Below, in pieces: positions 21,368 to 30,509 of a stretch of 40,397 bases of DNA. Below the pieces are notes generated by a model. That model worked only from the letters and a program-made list of their open reading frames with translations, ran no database searches and was not told the DNA's origin. The translations under genes were made by a program, and so were the position numbers. Origin of the DNA: Vibrio tasmaniensis 1F-187. GTDB taxonomy: Bacteria > Pseudomonadota > Gammaproteobacteria > Enterobacterales > Vibrionaceae. Location: assembly GCF_000272405.2 (NCBI RefSeq), contig NZ_AJZM02000241.1, positions 1 to 40,397 on the forward strand. The letters are read 5' to 3'. The first letter of the stretch is position 1. Each line of letters begins with the position of its first letter.

Positions 21368-22255
21368 TTAGAATTGAAAAAGTAGATTTACAGACAGTAC
21401 GGAATCTTCTTTGTTCAACCCTTCAGGTACCTTGTCGTGGTACTGTCGAGAGTGAGCAATCTTCAGTGCGATATTGTCGGTAATATCGTTGATGGCTTCT
21501 AATTCAGTATCAAATTTTAGGTTGCTGTGGCCGGATACCAACGTCACATCGGCTTTGAGCTTCAAATTTTTCAATACCTGCCATGATGTATTTACATTGC
21601 CACGGAAAATCGCTTCTTCAACGATCTCTGGGAAGATGATGTCATCATCGTCTATTTCATCAAGGTTCGGTTCTTGGTAACGAAAACCCGGGCCCACTTC
21701 AACCTCCAACACAAACTCTTCTGTATTCGAAAACTGATAACCTAGACCACTAGAAACGGTGTAGTCCTTAAAATAAGCACTGTATCGTGAATCGACCCCT
21801 TTAAAGCTGCCATAGAGGTAGGTTTTCGGACTTAACTTGTAGTCACTCTGAGCAGAATATGTCGATTGCCTTTTATCTTCTTCGCCATCTTTGTAGAGAT
21901 TGTAGTATTTCCATTCGCCACTGGTTCTATGACGGCCAGCCGTGTACTCACCGTTCAGGCGTGCATTCAGCGATCGAGAATCAGAATTACCAGTATGCGA
22001 CTGATATCCAAATTCGACTTCAGTATTCAGTGGGTTCGGCAGTTCTGAATCACTCGGTGCGATATCCATATCTTTTTCAAGTGTCGGTGCAACGACGATC
22101 GGCTCAGCAGCCGGTTCTGGTACCACTATCGAGTCGAGGATTGCATCAACAGAGGCTTTAGCATCATCCGCTAAGGCCGACGGAGTGCTCAGGAGACCGA
22201 TGCTTAGAAGACTATAGCTTAGAAGACCAGTGCTCAGAGCCAATAATTTGGACAC
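21368..22255 (-). CDS. DUF481 outer-membrane beta-barrel protein
   Basis: The protein resembles the DUF481 (YdiY, salt-induced outer membrane protein) family. It has a signal peptide (cleavage near SALA-DD), a Pro/Glu-rich spacer and then alternating amphipathic strands with family wording (TEVEFGYQSHTGNSDSRSLN, SGEWKYYNLY, SSGLGYQFSNTEEF) ending in the C-terminal Phe of barrel proteins (NLLFQF). I choose the GTG at 22255 (295 residues): GAGG lies 5 bases upstream and it directly starts the signal peptide. The frame continues to an ATG at 22360, which would bury the signal peptide. It lies on the minus strand between rplI and dnaB. Function unknown. Confidence 0.8.
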   Translation of the reverse strand: MSKLLALSTGLLSYSLLSIGLLSTPSALADDAKASVDAILDSIVVPEPAAEPIVVAPTLEKDMDIAPSDSELPNPLNTEVEFGYQSHTGNSDSRSLNARLNGEYTAGRHRTSGEWKYYNLYKDGEEDKRQSTYSAQSDYKLSPKTYLYGSFKGVDSRYSAYFKDYTVSSGLGYQFSNTEEFVLEVEVGPGFRYQEPNLDEIDDDDIIFPEIVEEAIFRGNVNTSWQVLKNLKLKADVTLVSGHSNLKFDTELEAINDITDNIALKIAHSRQYHDKVPEGLNKEDSVLSVNLLFQF

Positions 22256-22369
22256 GCATACCTCAGTTATACAGTGAATGAATGGAAGGATCGTAATGCT
22301 ACCTTTGGTTAATTCCGTCAGCAATAGGTAAATTCTTGCTGAAGAATAAAACAAACTCATAGGATCGGA

Positions 22370-22396
22370 TTACAAACGGATGTTCTTGGGTATAAT
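22370..22396 (+). promoter_or_regulatory. Probable dnaB promoter
   Basis: A perfect TATAAT at 22391-22396 lies 35 bases before the GTG start of dnaB. The best -35 is TTACAA (22370-22375) at a short 15-base spacing, so the -35 assignment is weak. Confidence 0.5.
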
Positions 22397-22430
22397 GAAC
22401 GATCATTATTAGTTATTGAGTGTAGTCATA

Positions 22431-23822
22431 GTGGATACCAAAAGTCAGAAATCAGCCAACGATCAGGTGGACGCCATCAAGGTCCCGCCACATTCATTAG
22501 AAGCTGAGCAATCTGTTATTGGCGGTTTGTTATTGGATAACGAACGCTGGGATACGGTGGCCGAAAAGGTTGTGGCCAAAGACTTTTATAGCCGTCCTCA
22601 CCGTCTGATCTTTGAAGCGGTAAAGGATATCCTTGAAGAAAGCTCTCCTCTGGATCTTATTACACTCTCTGAACATTTAGAGCTGCGTGAGCAACTTGAA
22701 GAAGTGGGTGGCTTTGCTTACCTTGCTGACCTAGCGAAAAATACGCCAAGTGCGGCAAACATCAATGCCTATGCAGATATCGTGGCACAACGTGCATTGG
22801 TGCGTAGCCTGATTGGTGTAGCAAATGAAATTGCGGATTCTGGTTATGACCCGCAAGGTCGTACATCGGAAGAACTTGTTGATCTTGCTGAGAGTAAAGT
22901 TTTCGCGATTGCCGAAGGCCGAGCAAGTGAAAATGAAGGTCCACAAAACGTTGATAGCATTCTAGAGAAGACGCTAGAACGTATCGAAATCTTATATAAA
23001 TCGCCACAAGATGGTGTGACAGGTGTCGATACGGGTTTCAACGACCTCAATAAGAAAACGGCAGGCCTTCAGGGTTCTGACTTAATCATTGTTGCTGCGC
23101 GTCCATCGATGGGTAAAACCACGTTTGCGATGAACCTATGTGAAAACGCAGCGATGAAGCAAGACAAGCCAGTGTTAATCTTCTCGCTAGAGATGCCAGC
23201 TGAACAGCTGATGATGCGTATGCTTGCATCACTTTCTCGCGTAGACCAAACCAAGATTCGTACCGGTCAGTTAGACGATGAAGATTGGGCTCGTATCTCG
23301 TCGAGTATGGGTATTCTGATGGATAAGAAGAATATGTATATCGATGACAGCTCGGGTCTAACGCCAACAGAAGTACGTTCTCGAGCTCGACGAATTGCTC
23401 GTGAGCATGATGGTATCTCTATGATCATGATAGATTACCTTCAATTAATGCGTGTACCTTCGTTATCTGATAACCGTACTCTAGAGATCGCCGAGATTTC
23501 TCGCTCATTGAAAGCACTAGCAAAAGAGCTCAACGTGCCAGTTGTGGCACTTTCTCAGCTTAACCGTTCCCTAGAGCAACGTGCTGATAAGCGCCCAGTT
23601 AACTCGGATTTGCGTGAATCAGGTTCGATCGAGCAAGATGCCGACTTAATCATGTTTATCTATCGTGATGAGGTTTATAACCCAGATAGTTCATTGAAAG
23701 GCATCGCTGAAATCATCCTTGGTAAGCAACGTAACGGTCCGATCGGTTCGGTTCGTCTTACGTTCCAAGGTCAACACTCCCGATTTGATAACTATGCAGG
23801 TCCTGCATTTGATGATGAGTAA
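22431..23822 (+). CDS. dnaB: Replicative DNA helicase DnaB
   Basis: DnaB is the hexameric 5'-3' helicase of the replication fork and recruits primase. The N-terminal DnaG-interacting domain (VPPHSLEAEQSVIGGLLLDN) is followed by the RecA-like motor domain with Walker A AARPSMGKTTFAMN, MIDYLQLM and SDLRESGSIEQDADLIMFIYRDE. No intein is present. I prefer the GTG at 22431 (MDTKSQK, 463 residues), with GAG 10 bases upstream, over the TTG at 22416, which has no ribosome binding site. alr follows after 6 bases. Confidence 0.95.
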   Translation: MDTKSQKSANDQVDAIKVPPHSLEAEQSVIGGLLLDNERWDTVAEKVVAKDFYSRPHRLIFEAVKDILEESSPLDLITLSEHLELREQLEEVGGFAYLADLAKNTPSAANINAYADIVAQRALVRSLIGVANEIADSGYDPQGRTSEELVDLAESKVFAIAEGRASENEGPQNVDSILEKTLERIEILYKSPQDGVTGVDTGFNDLNKKTAGLQGSDLIIVAARPSMGKTTFAMNLCENAAMKQDKPVLIFSLEMPAEQLMMRMLASLSRVDQTKIRTGQLDDEDWARISSSMGILMDKKNMYIDDSSGLTPTEVRSRARRIAREHDGISMIMIDYLQLMRVPSLSDNRTLEIAEISRSLKALAKELNVPVVALSQLNRSLEQRADKRPVNSDLRESGSIEQDADLIMFIYRDEVYNPDSSLKGIAEIILGKQRNGPIGSVRLTFQGQHSRFDNYAGPAFDDE

Positions 23823-23828
23823 TCACTA

Positions 23829-24914
23829 ATGACTTACATGAAAGCAGCGACGGCGAGTATTGACTTAAACGCGCTTGAACATAACCTGAACCAGATAAAG
23901 TCGAAGGCTCCTCATTGCAAGGTAATGTCTGTTGTGAAAGCCAATGGCTACGGACATGGCTTACTGCATATTGCCAAGCATTCAAAAAGCTCTGATGCTT
24001 TTGGTGTGGCGCGTATTGAAGAAGCATTACAGCTTCGTGCTGGTGGCATTGTTAAACCTATTTTGTTGCTAGAAGGGTTTTATTCTTCGGGTGATTTGCC
24101 AATCTTGGTGACCAATAACATCCAAACTGTGGTGCACTGTGAAGAGCAATTAAGCGCGCTAGAGAATGCAGAGTTGGAAACACCTGTTGTGGTTTGGCTA
24201 AAAGTCGACAGTGGTATGCATCGCCTAGGTGCTCGTCCTGAGCAATACCAAAACTTTGTTGAGCGCTTACATCAATGTGCGAATGTTGCTAAACCTCTGC
24301 GCTACATGAGCCACTTCGGTTGTGCTGATGAACTTGATAGAGCAACCACCGTTGAACAGACCGAGCTTTTCTTATCGCTCACCGACGGTTGTGAAGGTGA
24401 GCGTTCACTTGCTGCTTCTGCGGGTCTATTGGCTTGGCCAGACAGCCATCTTTATTGGGTTCGCCCGGGAATTATCTCTTACGGTGTTTCTCCTTTTGCT
24501 GATAAATCAGCGCAAGATCTCGGCTTTTATCCTGTAATGACTTTGACCTCTCACCTGATAGCCGTTCGTGATGTTAAAGCGGGTGAAAGTGTGGGTTATG
24601 GCGGTAACTGGACCAGTGAGCGAGATACCAAGGTTGGTGTGATCGCGATAGGTTATGGTGATGGTTATCCTCGCACTGCTCCTAACGGCACTCCAGTATT
24701 CGTTAACGGCCGAAAAGTACCGATTGCAGGACGTGTATCAATGGACATGTTAACGGTTGATCTTGGGCCTGATGCGGCAGATAAAGTCGGTGATGAAGCA
24801 ACATTATGGGGTAAAGATTTACCTTCAGAAGAAGTCGCAGAACATATTGGCACTATCGCTTACGAGCTGGTCACTAAGCTGACTTCGCGTGTTGCGATGG
24901 AGTACGTGAAGTAG
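23829..24914 (+). CDS. alr: Alanine racemase
   Basis: Alr interconverts L- and D-alanine for peptidoglycan, using PLP. The PLP lysine is K37 in [11 protein letters not shown], and the C-terminal beta domain carries VGYGGNWTS with the second catalytic Tyr and [11 protein letters not shown]. The length is 361. ATG 23829 is favoured because GAG lies 9 bases upstream; Met4 at 23838 would match E. coli more closely but lacks a site. dnaB-alr is a conserved pairing. The next gene follows after 33 bases, possibly in the same transcript. Confidence 0.95.
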   Translation: MTYMKAATASIDLNALEHNLNQIKSKAPHCKVMSVVKANGYGHGLLHIAKHSKSSDAFGVARIEEALQLRAGGIVKPILLLEGFYSSGDLPILVTNNIQTVVHCEEQLSALENAELETPVVVWLKVDSGMHRLGARPEQYQNFVERLHQCANVAKPLRYMSHFGCADELDRATTVEQTELFLSLTDGCEGERSLAASAGLLAWPDSHLYWVRPGIISYGVSPFADKSAQDLGFYPVMTLTSHLIAVRDVKAGESVGYGGNWTSERDTKVGVIAIGYGDGYPRTAPNGTPVFVNGRKVPIAGRVSMDMLTVDLGPDAADKVGDEATLWGKDLPSEEVAEHIGTIAYELVTKLTSRVAMEYVK

Positions 24915-24947
24915 CTAATGTGAAGTAACTATGGATCCTATAAGTAA

Positions 24948-26156
24948 ATGATGTTCATACGAACGACTCGACACTGGTTAATGTCTGCAATGGCATTAAC
25001 CAGTGTCAGCTTGTCTTCTCCCGCTGTGAGTGAAGAAAAAGATTCAGCCTTTGTTCCTTTCTATTTTAGTACTGAAACCATGGGTAATACCTTCGGGGTT
25101 GCTGGTGTCGCAAAGGGTGTTTGGCAACCTCAAGCCGCTCTGTTTGGCATGGCGCTTTATTCAGATAAAGACAGCTACGTTGGTTTCTTATCAGCCTTTA
25201 ACTTCGCACTGTCTGAGAACGTATTGTTCAGTACTCAGATGTACCAAGCTCGCTTTAACGAAAACCCGTATTACATTGGCTCTCAAGGCGATAATGATTC
25301 ATCCATTGATGATAAAACCATTGCCGACGGCTTAGAAGAAAACTATCAGGTTGAGTTTAAGTATCTGCTGCCTTGGGGCAATGTTGCAGAGCATGGCTTG
25401 CTAGGAGCTTTCCAACCCATCAAAGATGTGAGCTTTGCTTCCCCATTAGAGTCAGGTGTCAGTTCGATTGTCTTTACGCCTTTCTATACGGCTCGTGAGC
25501 TAGAAGGCTTAAACAATAGCGAACAAGCGACAGGTTTTAGTTTGGCGTTTGATTGGGATAACCGTGATAGCACACGCAACCCAACCAAGGGGTCTCATAC
25601 CAATCTTGAGTTTACTACCGGCGCTGAAAGTTGGTCTAACGATGACTTATGGCTGAAGTGGACATTCCAAAACAGTCAGTATTTTGCATTGGGTCCTTTG
25701 GGGAACTTGTTCGACCAACAAGTCGTGGCATTTGATGTCTATACCGCTGACACACCTACGTGGGGCAACTGTTCAGGGCAAGATTGTGCTCGTCCACCGG
25801 AAACAGAGCAAGCTCGACTCGGTGGCTTATATCGCTTAAGAGGTTATACCGGAGGCCGTTACCACGGTCGTTCTGCTATTCACTACTCTGCGGAATATCG
25901 AGTGCTTCCTGATTGGCAACCGCTGGACGATATCCCACTGATTAACTACTACGATTTGCCTTGGTGGCAGTGGGTGGCGTTTGCTGAAGTCGGGCGTGTT
26001 GCTGATGAGTACGATATCAAAACACTGCACACAGACATGAAATGGAGCCTAGGCGGCGCAGTTCGTTTCCAGGTTGAAGGCATTGTTGTACGTGCTGAAT
26101 TAGCGCGAGGCGGTGATGAAGGGACCTTTAGGGTTATGATAAACCAGCCTTTCTAA
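24948..26156 (+). CDS. Omp85-type outer-membrane barrel without POTRA domains
   Basis: The C-terminal two thirds match the surface-antigen (Bac_surface_Ag) barrel of BamA/TamA: repeated strands such as TGFSLAFDWDNRDSTRNPTKG, and the RLRGY lid-loop motif (GGLYRLRGYTGGRY), ending in Phe. The signal peptide covers about residues 1-28 (SSPAVSEEK). There is no space for POTRA domains between the signal peptide and the barrel in 402 residues, which puts it with the POTRA-less Omp85 proteins. Lipid or lectin transport roles have been proposed for relatives; the substrate here is unknown. A single Cys pair (NCSGQDC) may form a loop disulfide. The gene ends in a strong terminator. Confidence 0.78.
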   Translation: MMFIRTTRHWLMSAMALTSVSLSSPAVSEEKDSAFVPFYFSTETMGNTFGVAGVAKGVWQPQAALFGMALYSDKDSYVGFLSAFNFALSENVLFSTQMYQARFNENPYYIGSQGDNDSSIDDKTIADGLEENYQVEFKYLLPWGNVAEHGLLGAFQPIKDVSFASPLESGVSSIVFTPFYTARELEGLNNSEQATGFSLAFDWDNRDSTRNPTKGSHTNLEFTTGAESWSNDDLWLKWTFQNSQYFALGPLGNLFDQQVVAFDVYTADTPTWGNCSGQDCARPPETEQARLGGLYRLRGYTGGRYHGRSAIHYSAEYRVLPDWQPLDDIPLINYYDLPWWQWVAFAEVGRVADEYDIKTLHTDMKWSLGGAVRFQVEGIVVRAELARGGDEGTFRVMINQPF

Positions 26157-26191
26157 TTCTGGTTTTACCAACTCGACTCTCTTATATTTTT

Positions 26192-26224
26192 AAAGGGTGA
26201 CACATAACTGTGTCACCCTTTTTT
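26192..26224 (+). terminator. Terminator after the Omp85-type gene
   Basis: The stem AAAGGGTGACAC / GTGTCACCCTTT has a 6-base loop and a T tract. Its near-symmetry would also let it serve yjbQ on the opposite strand. Confidence 0.92.
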
Positions 26225-26276
26225 GTTTTCTACCATTATGTTCGTTAAGCGGTATTTCATTGTTGATGACGTAACG

Positions 26277-26696
26277 TTACTCACCTTGAATGGTCGCAAT
26301 AACGGTACGACTTCCGCCACAATCTCGGTGTTCACCTAAGTAAATGCCCTGCCATGTCCCTAATGCTAGACGACCATTGGTAATTGGAATTGTCACACTG
26401 GTACCAAGTGTCGATGCTTTAATGTGAGCGGGCATATCATCATCACCTTCGTAGGTGTGCTTGTAGTAGGGTGCTCGTTCGGGAACAAACTTATTAAAGT
26501 GTGATTCCATATCAGTGCGGACAGTAGGGTCTGCGTTCTCATTTAGCGTAAGGCTAGCAGATGTATGCTGAATGAATAGATGTAATAAACCAACAGACAG
26601 TGAATGGATATCGGATATCTGTTGTTCAATTTCATCAGTGATGAGATGAAATCCACGTTTTTGTGCGTGTAGGTGTATCGTCTTCTGAATCCACAT
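26277..26696 (-). CDS. yjbQ: YjbQ family protein (UPF0047)
   Basis: This small cupin-like barrel protein belongs to the widespread YjbQ/UPF0047 family, annotated in databases as secondary thiamine-phosphate synthase on the basis of weak activity. The conserved His/Asp pattern is intact: [32 protein letters not shown] and [15 protein letters not shown]. The length of 139 is usual. It lies alone on the minus strand between the Omp85-type gene and pgi. The physiological role is not settled for the family. Confidence 0.9.
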   Translation of the reverse strand: MWIQKTIHLHAQKRGFHLITDEIEQQISDIHSLSVGLLHLFIQHTSASLTLNENADPTVRTDMESHFNKFVPERAPYYKHTYEGDDDMPAHIKASTLGTSVTIPITNGRLALGTWQGIYLGEHRDCGGSRTVIATIQGE

Positions 26697-27022
26697 ACGC
26701 CATCCTCTATAATGTATTTGGAAAAAAAGTGGTTTAACGCTATCTTTTGAACTTGAATTTATCAGGTTTCGCTCACATTTAATGAAGTGAGCGCTAGAGT
26801 CAGTACCGATTCTTCTATCAGGAAATCTAATTCTGATTTATCTCAAGGTACCGCTCTTCATATGCGGCATAATACGTCGTGAAAAAAAATTACAAAGAAT
26901 CTTTCAGTGGTGATGCGATTTGGTCATCATAGAAAAATATAAACTTTCGCCTAATCGGGGGTTCTATTCATCACTTTGGTGACGTCTAGAATAAAACCTA
27001 CAGTAACATCGGGATAGATACC
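26697..27022. promoter_or_regulatory. Gene-free region between yjbQ and pgi
   Basis: These 326 bases carry no gene. A -10-like TAGAAT lies at 26987-26992, 30 bases before the pgi ATG, with only a poor -35 (TATTCA, 26965-26970). The spacer contains the inverted repeat TCAC-tttg-GTGA (26971-26982), and a related pair TGATG...CATCA lies at 26911-26929. These could be an operator, but no regulator can be named. Confidence 0.35.
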
Positions 27023-28675
27023 ATGTTGAAAAATATCAACCCAACGCAAACACAAGCGTGGAAAGCTCTAACTGCACATTTTGAGTCTGCTCAAGATATG
27101 GATATGAAAGAGCTATTTGCTCAAGATGCAAAGCGTTTCGAGAGCTTTTCTACTCGTTTCGGTTCAGACATCTTAGTGGATTACTCTAAGAACCTTATCG
27201 ACGCTGAAACGATGCAGCACCTATTTGCTCTTGCGAACGAGACTGAAGTTAAGTCTGCAATCGAAGCAATGTTCGGCGGTGATGCAATCAACAAGACTGA
27301 AGGTCGTTCAGTTCTTCACACTGCGTTACGTAACCGTAGCGACAAGCCAGTAATGGTTGATGGCAAAGACGTAATGCCAGCAGTGAACGCAGTACTAGCA
27401 AAAATGGAATTGTTCACACACCGTATCGTTTCTGGTGAGTGGAAAGGTTACACAGGTAAAGAGATCACTGATGTCGTCAACATCGGTATCGGCGGTTCAG
27501 ACCTTGGTCCATACATGGTAACTGAAGCACTTACGCCATACAAAACTCGCCTAAACATGCACTTTGTTTCTAACGTAGACGGCACTCACATCGTTGAGAC
27601 ACTTAAGCCTCTTAACCCAGAAACAACACTTTTCCTAGTGGCATCTAAGACATTTACCACTCAAGAAACAATGACGAACGCACACTCTGCGCGTGATTGG
27701 TTCTTGGCTGAAGCAGGCGACTCAGCACATGTTGCTAAGCACTTCGCAGCACTATCAACAAACGCGGCTTCAGTTGCTGAGTTTGGTATTGATACTGACA
27801 ACATGTTCGAATTCTGGGATTGGGTAGGCGGTCGTTACTCACTATGGTCAGCGATCGGTCTTTCTATCTCACTATCTATCGGCTTCGATAACTTCGCTGA
27901 GCTACTCGATGGCGCACATGAGATGGATAACCACTTTGCTTCAACGGAATTTGAAAGCAACATTCCAGTGATCCTTGCGTTAATTGGTGTTTGGTACAAC
28001 AACTTCCACGGCGCTGAGTCAGAAGCAATCCTACCTTACGATCAATACATGCACCGTTTTGCTGCTTACTTCCAGCAAGGTAATATGGAATCTAACGGTA
28101 AATTCGTTGACCGTGAAGGTAACCCAGTAGAATACCAAACAGGCCCTATCATCTGGGGTGAACCTGGTACAAACGGTCAGCACGCGTTCTACCAACTGAT
28201 TCACCAAGGCACTAAGCTGATCCCATCAGACTTCATTGCTCCGGCTATCAGCCACAACCCAGCATCTGATCACCACCAGAAGCTAATGTCTAACTTCTTT
28301 GCTCAAACTGAAGCGCTAGCTTTCGGTAAGACAAAAGAGACAGTAGAAGCTGAATTCCTAGCGGCTGGCAAAACAACTGAAGAAGTTGCTGAGCTAGTAC
28401 CTTTCAAAGTATTTGAAGGTAACCGCCCAACGAACTCTATTCTTGTTAAGCAAATCAACCCTCGCTCTTTAGGTAACCTAATCGCGATGTACGAGCACAA
28501 GATCTTCGTTCAAGGCGTTATCTGGAACATCTTCAGCTTCGACCAATGGGGCGTAGAACTTGGTAAGCAACTAGCAAACCAAATTCTTCCAGAGCTTGCA
28601 GACGATGCACAAGTAACGTCTCACGACAGCTCTACTAACGGTCTAATCAACGCATTTAAAGCGCTGAAAGCTTAA
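27023..28675 (+). CDS. pgi: Glucose-6-phosphate isomerase
   Basis: Pgi interconverts glucose-6-phosphate and fructose-6-phosphate in glycolysis and gluconeogenesis. The family motifs are present: [45 protein letters not shown] and the C-terminal signature [13 protein letters not shown]. The length is 550 residues. The codon use is strongly biased, in keeping with high expression. A terminator follows at 28707-28735. Confidence 0.98.
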   Translation: MLKNINPTQTQAWKALTAHFESAQDMDMKELFAQDAKRFESFSTRFGSDILVDYSKNLIDAETMQHLFALANETEVKSAIEAMFGGDAINKTEGRSVLHTALRNRSDKPVMVDGKDVMPAVNAVLAKMELFTHRIVSGEWKGYTGKEITDVVNIGIGGSDLGPYMVTEALTPYKTRLNMHFVSNVDGTHIVETLKPLNPETTLFLVASKTFTTQETMTNAHSARDWFLAEAGDSAHVAKHFAALSTNAASVAEFGIDTDNMFEFWDWVGGRYSLWSAIGLSISLSIGFDNFAELLDGAHEMDNHFASTEFESNIPVILALIGVWYNNFHGAESEAILPYDQYMHRFAAYFQQGNMESNGKFVDREGNPVEYQTGPIIWGEPGTNGQHAFYQLIHQGTKLIPSDFIAPAISHNPASDHHQKLMSNFFAQTEALAFGKTKETVEAEFLAAGKTTEEVAELVPFKVFEGNRPTNSILVKQINPRSLGNLIAMYEHKIFVQGVIWNIFSFDQWGVELGKQLANQILPELADDAQVTSHDSSTNGLINAFKALKA

Positions 28676-28706
28676 GACTGTTTAAGTAACACCAAGTAAT
28701 AATTGT

Positions 28707-28735
28707 AAACGCCAACCTTTCGGTTGGCGTTTTTT
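28707..28735 (+). terminator. Terminator after pgi
   Basis: The perfect stem AAACGCCAACC-tttc-GGTTGGCGTTT is followed by further T's, 31 bases after the pgi stop. Confidence 0.94.
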
Positions 28736-28757
28736 ATGTCCGTTGATTTACGGCAAT

Positions 28758-28786
28758 AAAAAAAGGCTGACGTATGTACGTCAGCC
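28758..28786 (-). terminator. Terminator of the cheX-zur side
   Basis: The perfect stem GGCTGACGTA / TACGTCAGCC is flanked on its left by seven A's, which are T's on the minus strand. It therefore terminates the leftward transcript of zur and cheX. It is separate from the pgi terminator 22 bases away. Confidence 0.9.
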
Positions 28787-28813
28787 TTTCGCTTTTTATT
28801 TAGTCGATTGTCT

Positions 28814-29275
28814 CTATTCGAAACAGATCTCGATGAAAGCATTACCCCACTGAGATGAGAAAGGCATGATGATGATTGCGCCTTCACACTTGTGACGAAT
28901 AGTATGGCCTTTACCTGAAACCACGATTGGCGTTGCCATATCGAAGTCAAAGCCGCTTTCTGCAAGAATACGCTTTGCGCCACCGGTTACCATGTTAGTG
29001 ATTTCACCCACCATGTCGGTCACTTCTTCGTTCAAACCGTTTGGTCGTTCACCTAGCATGTTTTCCATGATTTCTAGAGCAAGCCCTTCATCAAAGGTGA
29101 TCGACATTGAGCCACGAGACTGTGTACCAACCATACCAATTAGGCCGGACACATCACCACGAGCGATTTCATCTTTCTTCACTCTTGGTTTCTGAGGCTT
29201 TAATTCTAGAGATGCCATCGTTTTTAGTACGTTCATCAAAGAAGCTAAAAACGGGTTTACAAATTCAGCGCGCAT
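28814..29275 (-). CDS. cheX: Chemotaxis phosphatase CheX family protein
   Basis: CheX proteins dephosphorylate CheY-P or act on other receiver domains. The characteristic E-x2-N motif is visible in DMVGEITNMVTGGAK, and the fold pattern (MSITFDEGLALEIMENMLG, IRHKCEGAIIIMPFSS) matches the CheC/CheX/FliY group. The length is 153. It is not in a chemotaxis operon: zur lies 17 bases upstream on the same strand. Whether it acts on CheY or on another regulator cannot be told. Confidence 0.85.
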   Translation of the reverse strand: MRAEFVNPFLASLMNVLKTMASLELKPQKPRVKKDEIARGDVSGLIGMVGTQSRGSMSITFDEGLALEIMENMLGERPNGLNEEVTDMVGEITNMVTGGAKRILAESGFDFDMATPIVVSGKGHTIRHKCEGAIIIMPFSSQWGNAFIEICFE

Positions 29276-29292
29276 AATGTTCTTCTATAATC

Positions 29293-29748
29293 TTATTCTT
29301 TCATTTCGGAGGAGCAAGTTTGGCAAATGCCATGCGATTCAATGACATGGTTGGTCAACTTGAATCCATGCTGCTCGGCGTTACTCGCGAGTAGGGCGAC
29401 AAGCGCATCGTCTTGTAATTCTATCACAGTGCCACATTTATCGCAGATCAGTAATTGGGAAAAATGCGTGTTGGCATTGCAAGAGCAGCAGCATATAAAG
29501 CTATTCGTTGACTCAACTCGGTGAATGAACCCTTGCTCTAACAAAAAATCCAAAGCGCGATAAACTGTAGGAGGCTTGGCTTGCGGTTCACTGACTTTCA
29601 ATTGCTCTAATAATTCATAAGCACTGGAGGCTTTTTTATTAGATAGGATAAGCTCAAACACTCGCTTTCTTTGGGGTGTTAGCCTAACACCTCGCGATAC
29701 GCATATCCCTTCAACTTGCTCTATTAATGTGTGGTCCAAATTTTTCAC
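29293..29748 (-). CDS. zur: Zinc uptake regulator Zur (Fur family)
   Basis: Zur is a zinc-responsive repressor of zinc uptake genes. It has the winged helix (LTPQRKRVFELILSNKKASSAYELLEQL, PPTVYRALDFLLEQGFIHRVES) and the structural zinc site C102-x2-C105 (ICDKCGTV) with C142-x2-C145 (CQTC) near the end. A further cysteine run CCCSC (86-90) is typical of Zur rather than Fur. The length is 151. In E. coli zur is followed by dusA and pspG; here about 2.95 kb of foreign sequence lies between zur and dusA, and zur is transcribed away from it. Confidence 0.92.
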   Translation of the reverse strand: MKNLDHTLIEQVEGICVSRGVRLTPQRKRVFELILSNKKASSAYELLEQLKVSEPQAKPPTVYRALDFLLEQGFIHRVESTNSFICCCSCNANTHFSQLLICDKCGTVIELQDDALVALLASNAEQHGFKLTNHVIESHGICQTCSSEMKE

Positions 29749-30023
29749 CGTTCAATCAAACATCCCCATTCAGCCCCTATTGCTAGGTAACCTTGTTTGA
29801 GGAGACATTGATTTTATTAAAGTCAGGTACAGAGCGTATTGTGACCTACGACTTTGAATAAGACAAGGTAACTCAAAACGACAGTGTGACTCAAGGCATA
29901 ACTGATTAATCAAGCTGAATTAGAGATCTGGTGAATGAGTTTGAAAATATCAATTGCAACAATGTGCTTATTGGGCGAAAGTTCTTAATCGACATTGGCC
30001 TGTCATCGACTAAAAAGGGTTAA

Positions 30024-30179
30024 GTGTTATCTGGCGCAGGAGCAGTTTTGGTATCTGGTCACCCTGAACTTATCACCGCGAGTGTATCGGCAGACGGTGT
30101 TCAATTCGGAGGCATTATTGGCGCAAGTACTCCAATAGTATTTGGCCTATGGGAAACCCTACGCAATGAGTTCAAGTAA
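30024..30179 (+). CDS. Small phage-like membrane protein (hypothetical, possibly a fragment)
   Basis: A 51-residue frame starts with GTG at 30024, with AAAAAGG 5 to 10 bases upstream. It contains one hydrophobic segment (FGGIIGASTPIVFGLW) and ends WETLRNEFK. The same frame is open upstream for 34 codons before a TAA directly preceding the GTG, so this may be the C-terminal part of a protein broken by a nonsense mutation. Its stop overlaps the next start (TAATG). I do not recognise the family; the arrangement resembles phage lysis-region genes. Confidence 0.35.
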   Translation: MLSGAGAVLVSGHPELITASVSADGVQFGGIIGASTPIVFGLWETLRNEFK

Positions 30180-30301
30180 TGGCAGAGTATCAAACATTAA
30201 TAATCGCCATTGTTAGTGCGTTATCTAGCGGTGTGGGCGTTGGCATTACACTCAAGACCGATGTTAAGTGGCTGCGCTTAATGATGGAAAAGATGGATTA
30301 A
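30179..30301 (+). CDS. Small holin-like membrane peptide (hypothetical)
   Basis: A 40-residue frame begins with ATG overlapping the previous stop codon by one base. One membrane segment (LIIAIVSALSSGVGVGI) is followed by a basic amphipathic end (KTDVKWLRLMMEKMD). This topology is common among phage holin-like and Rz-neighbour peptides and may be a truncated member, since related proteins would continue with a coiled coil. No function is claimed. Confidence 0.38.
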   Translation: MAEYQTLIIAIVSALSSGVGVGITLKTDVKWLRLMMEKMD

Positions 30302-30344
30302 GGTTAGTTAGATTGGAGGGGAAATCACATTGAATTGGCGATTT

Positions 30345-30371
30345 TTGGATATATGACCCACTGTTGTTACT
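30345..30371. repeat. Imperfect copy of a dusA 5' segment (possible attachment-site relic)
   Basis: TTGGAT, TGACC and CACTGTTGTTACT occur here in the same order as TTGGAT, TGACC and CACTGTCGTTACT in dusA (32760-32790), with one substitution in the 13-base block and slightly shorter gaps. dusA is a known target of tyrosine-integrase islands. This could be the left end of a 2.4-kb insertion, but the match is partial and could be chance. Confidence 0.3.
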
Positions 30372-30509
30372 GGGAGGCATGAAAATATGTACTGATTTAC
30401 AATATGGGATATACAATCGAAAACATATTTGATTGGTATAAATTGTTTGGACTCAACTTTGGAGCTATGATACCCGCCCTCAAAAGTGTCTAGCTGTATT
30501 GGTGTGGAA

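Larger units (their letters stand above)
29749..30509. other. Left part of the zur-dusA insertion; decayed phage-like sequence
   Basis: About 760 bases without a normal-sized gene. One reading frame (29808-30179) has short open runs broken by TAA and TGA codons. The last runs look protein-like (NEFENINCNNVLIGRKF, then a stop, then SGAGAVLVSGHPEL). Two short coupled ORFs at 30024-30301 are described separately. At 30345-30371 there is a partial match to the dusA 5' coding sequence. A possible promoter for the next gene is TTGTTT (30443-30448), 17 bases, TATGAT (30466-30471). Confidence 0.5.

Noticed and set aside
28672..28983. 103-residue minus-strand frame after pgi
   Set aside because: It covers two terminators and an out-of-frame part of cheX.
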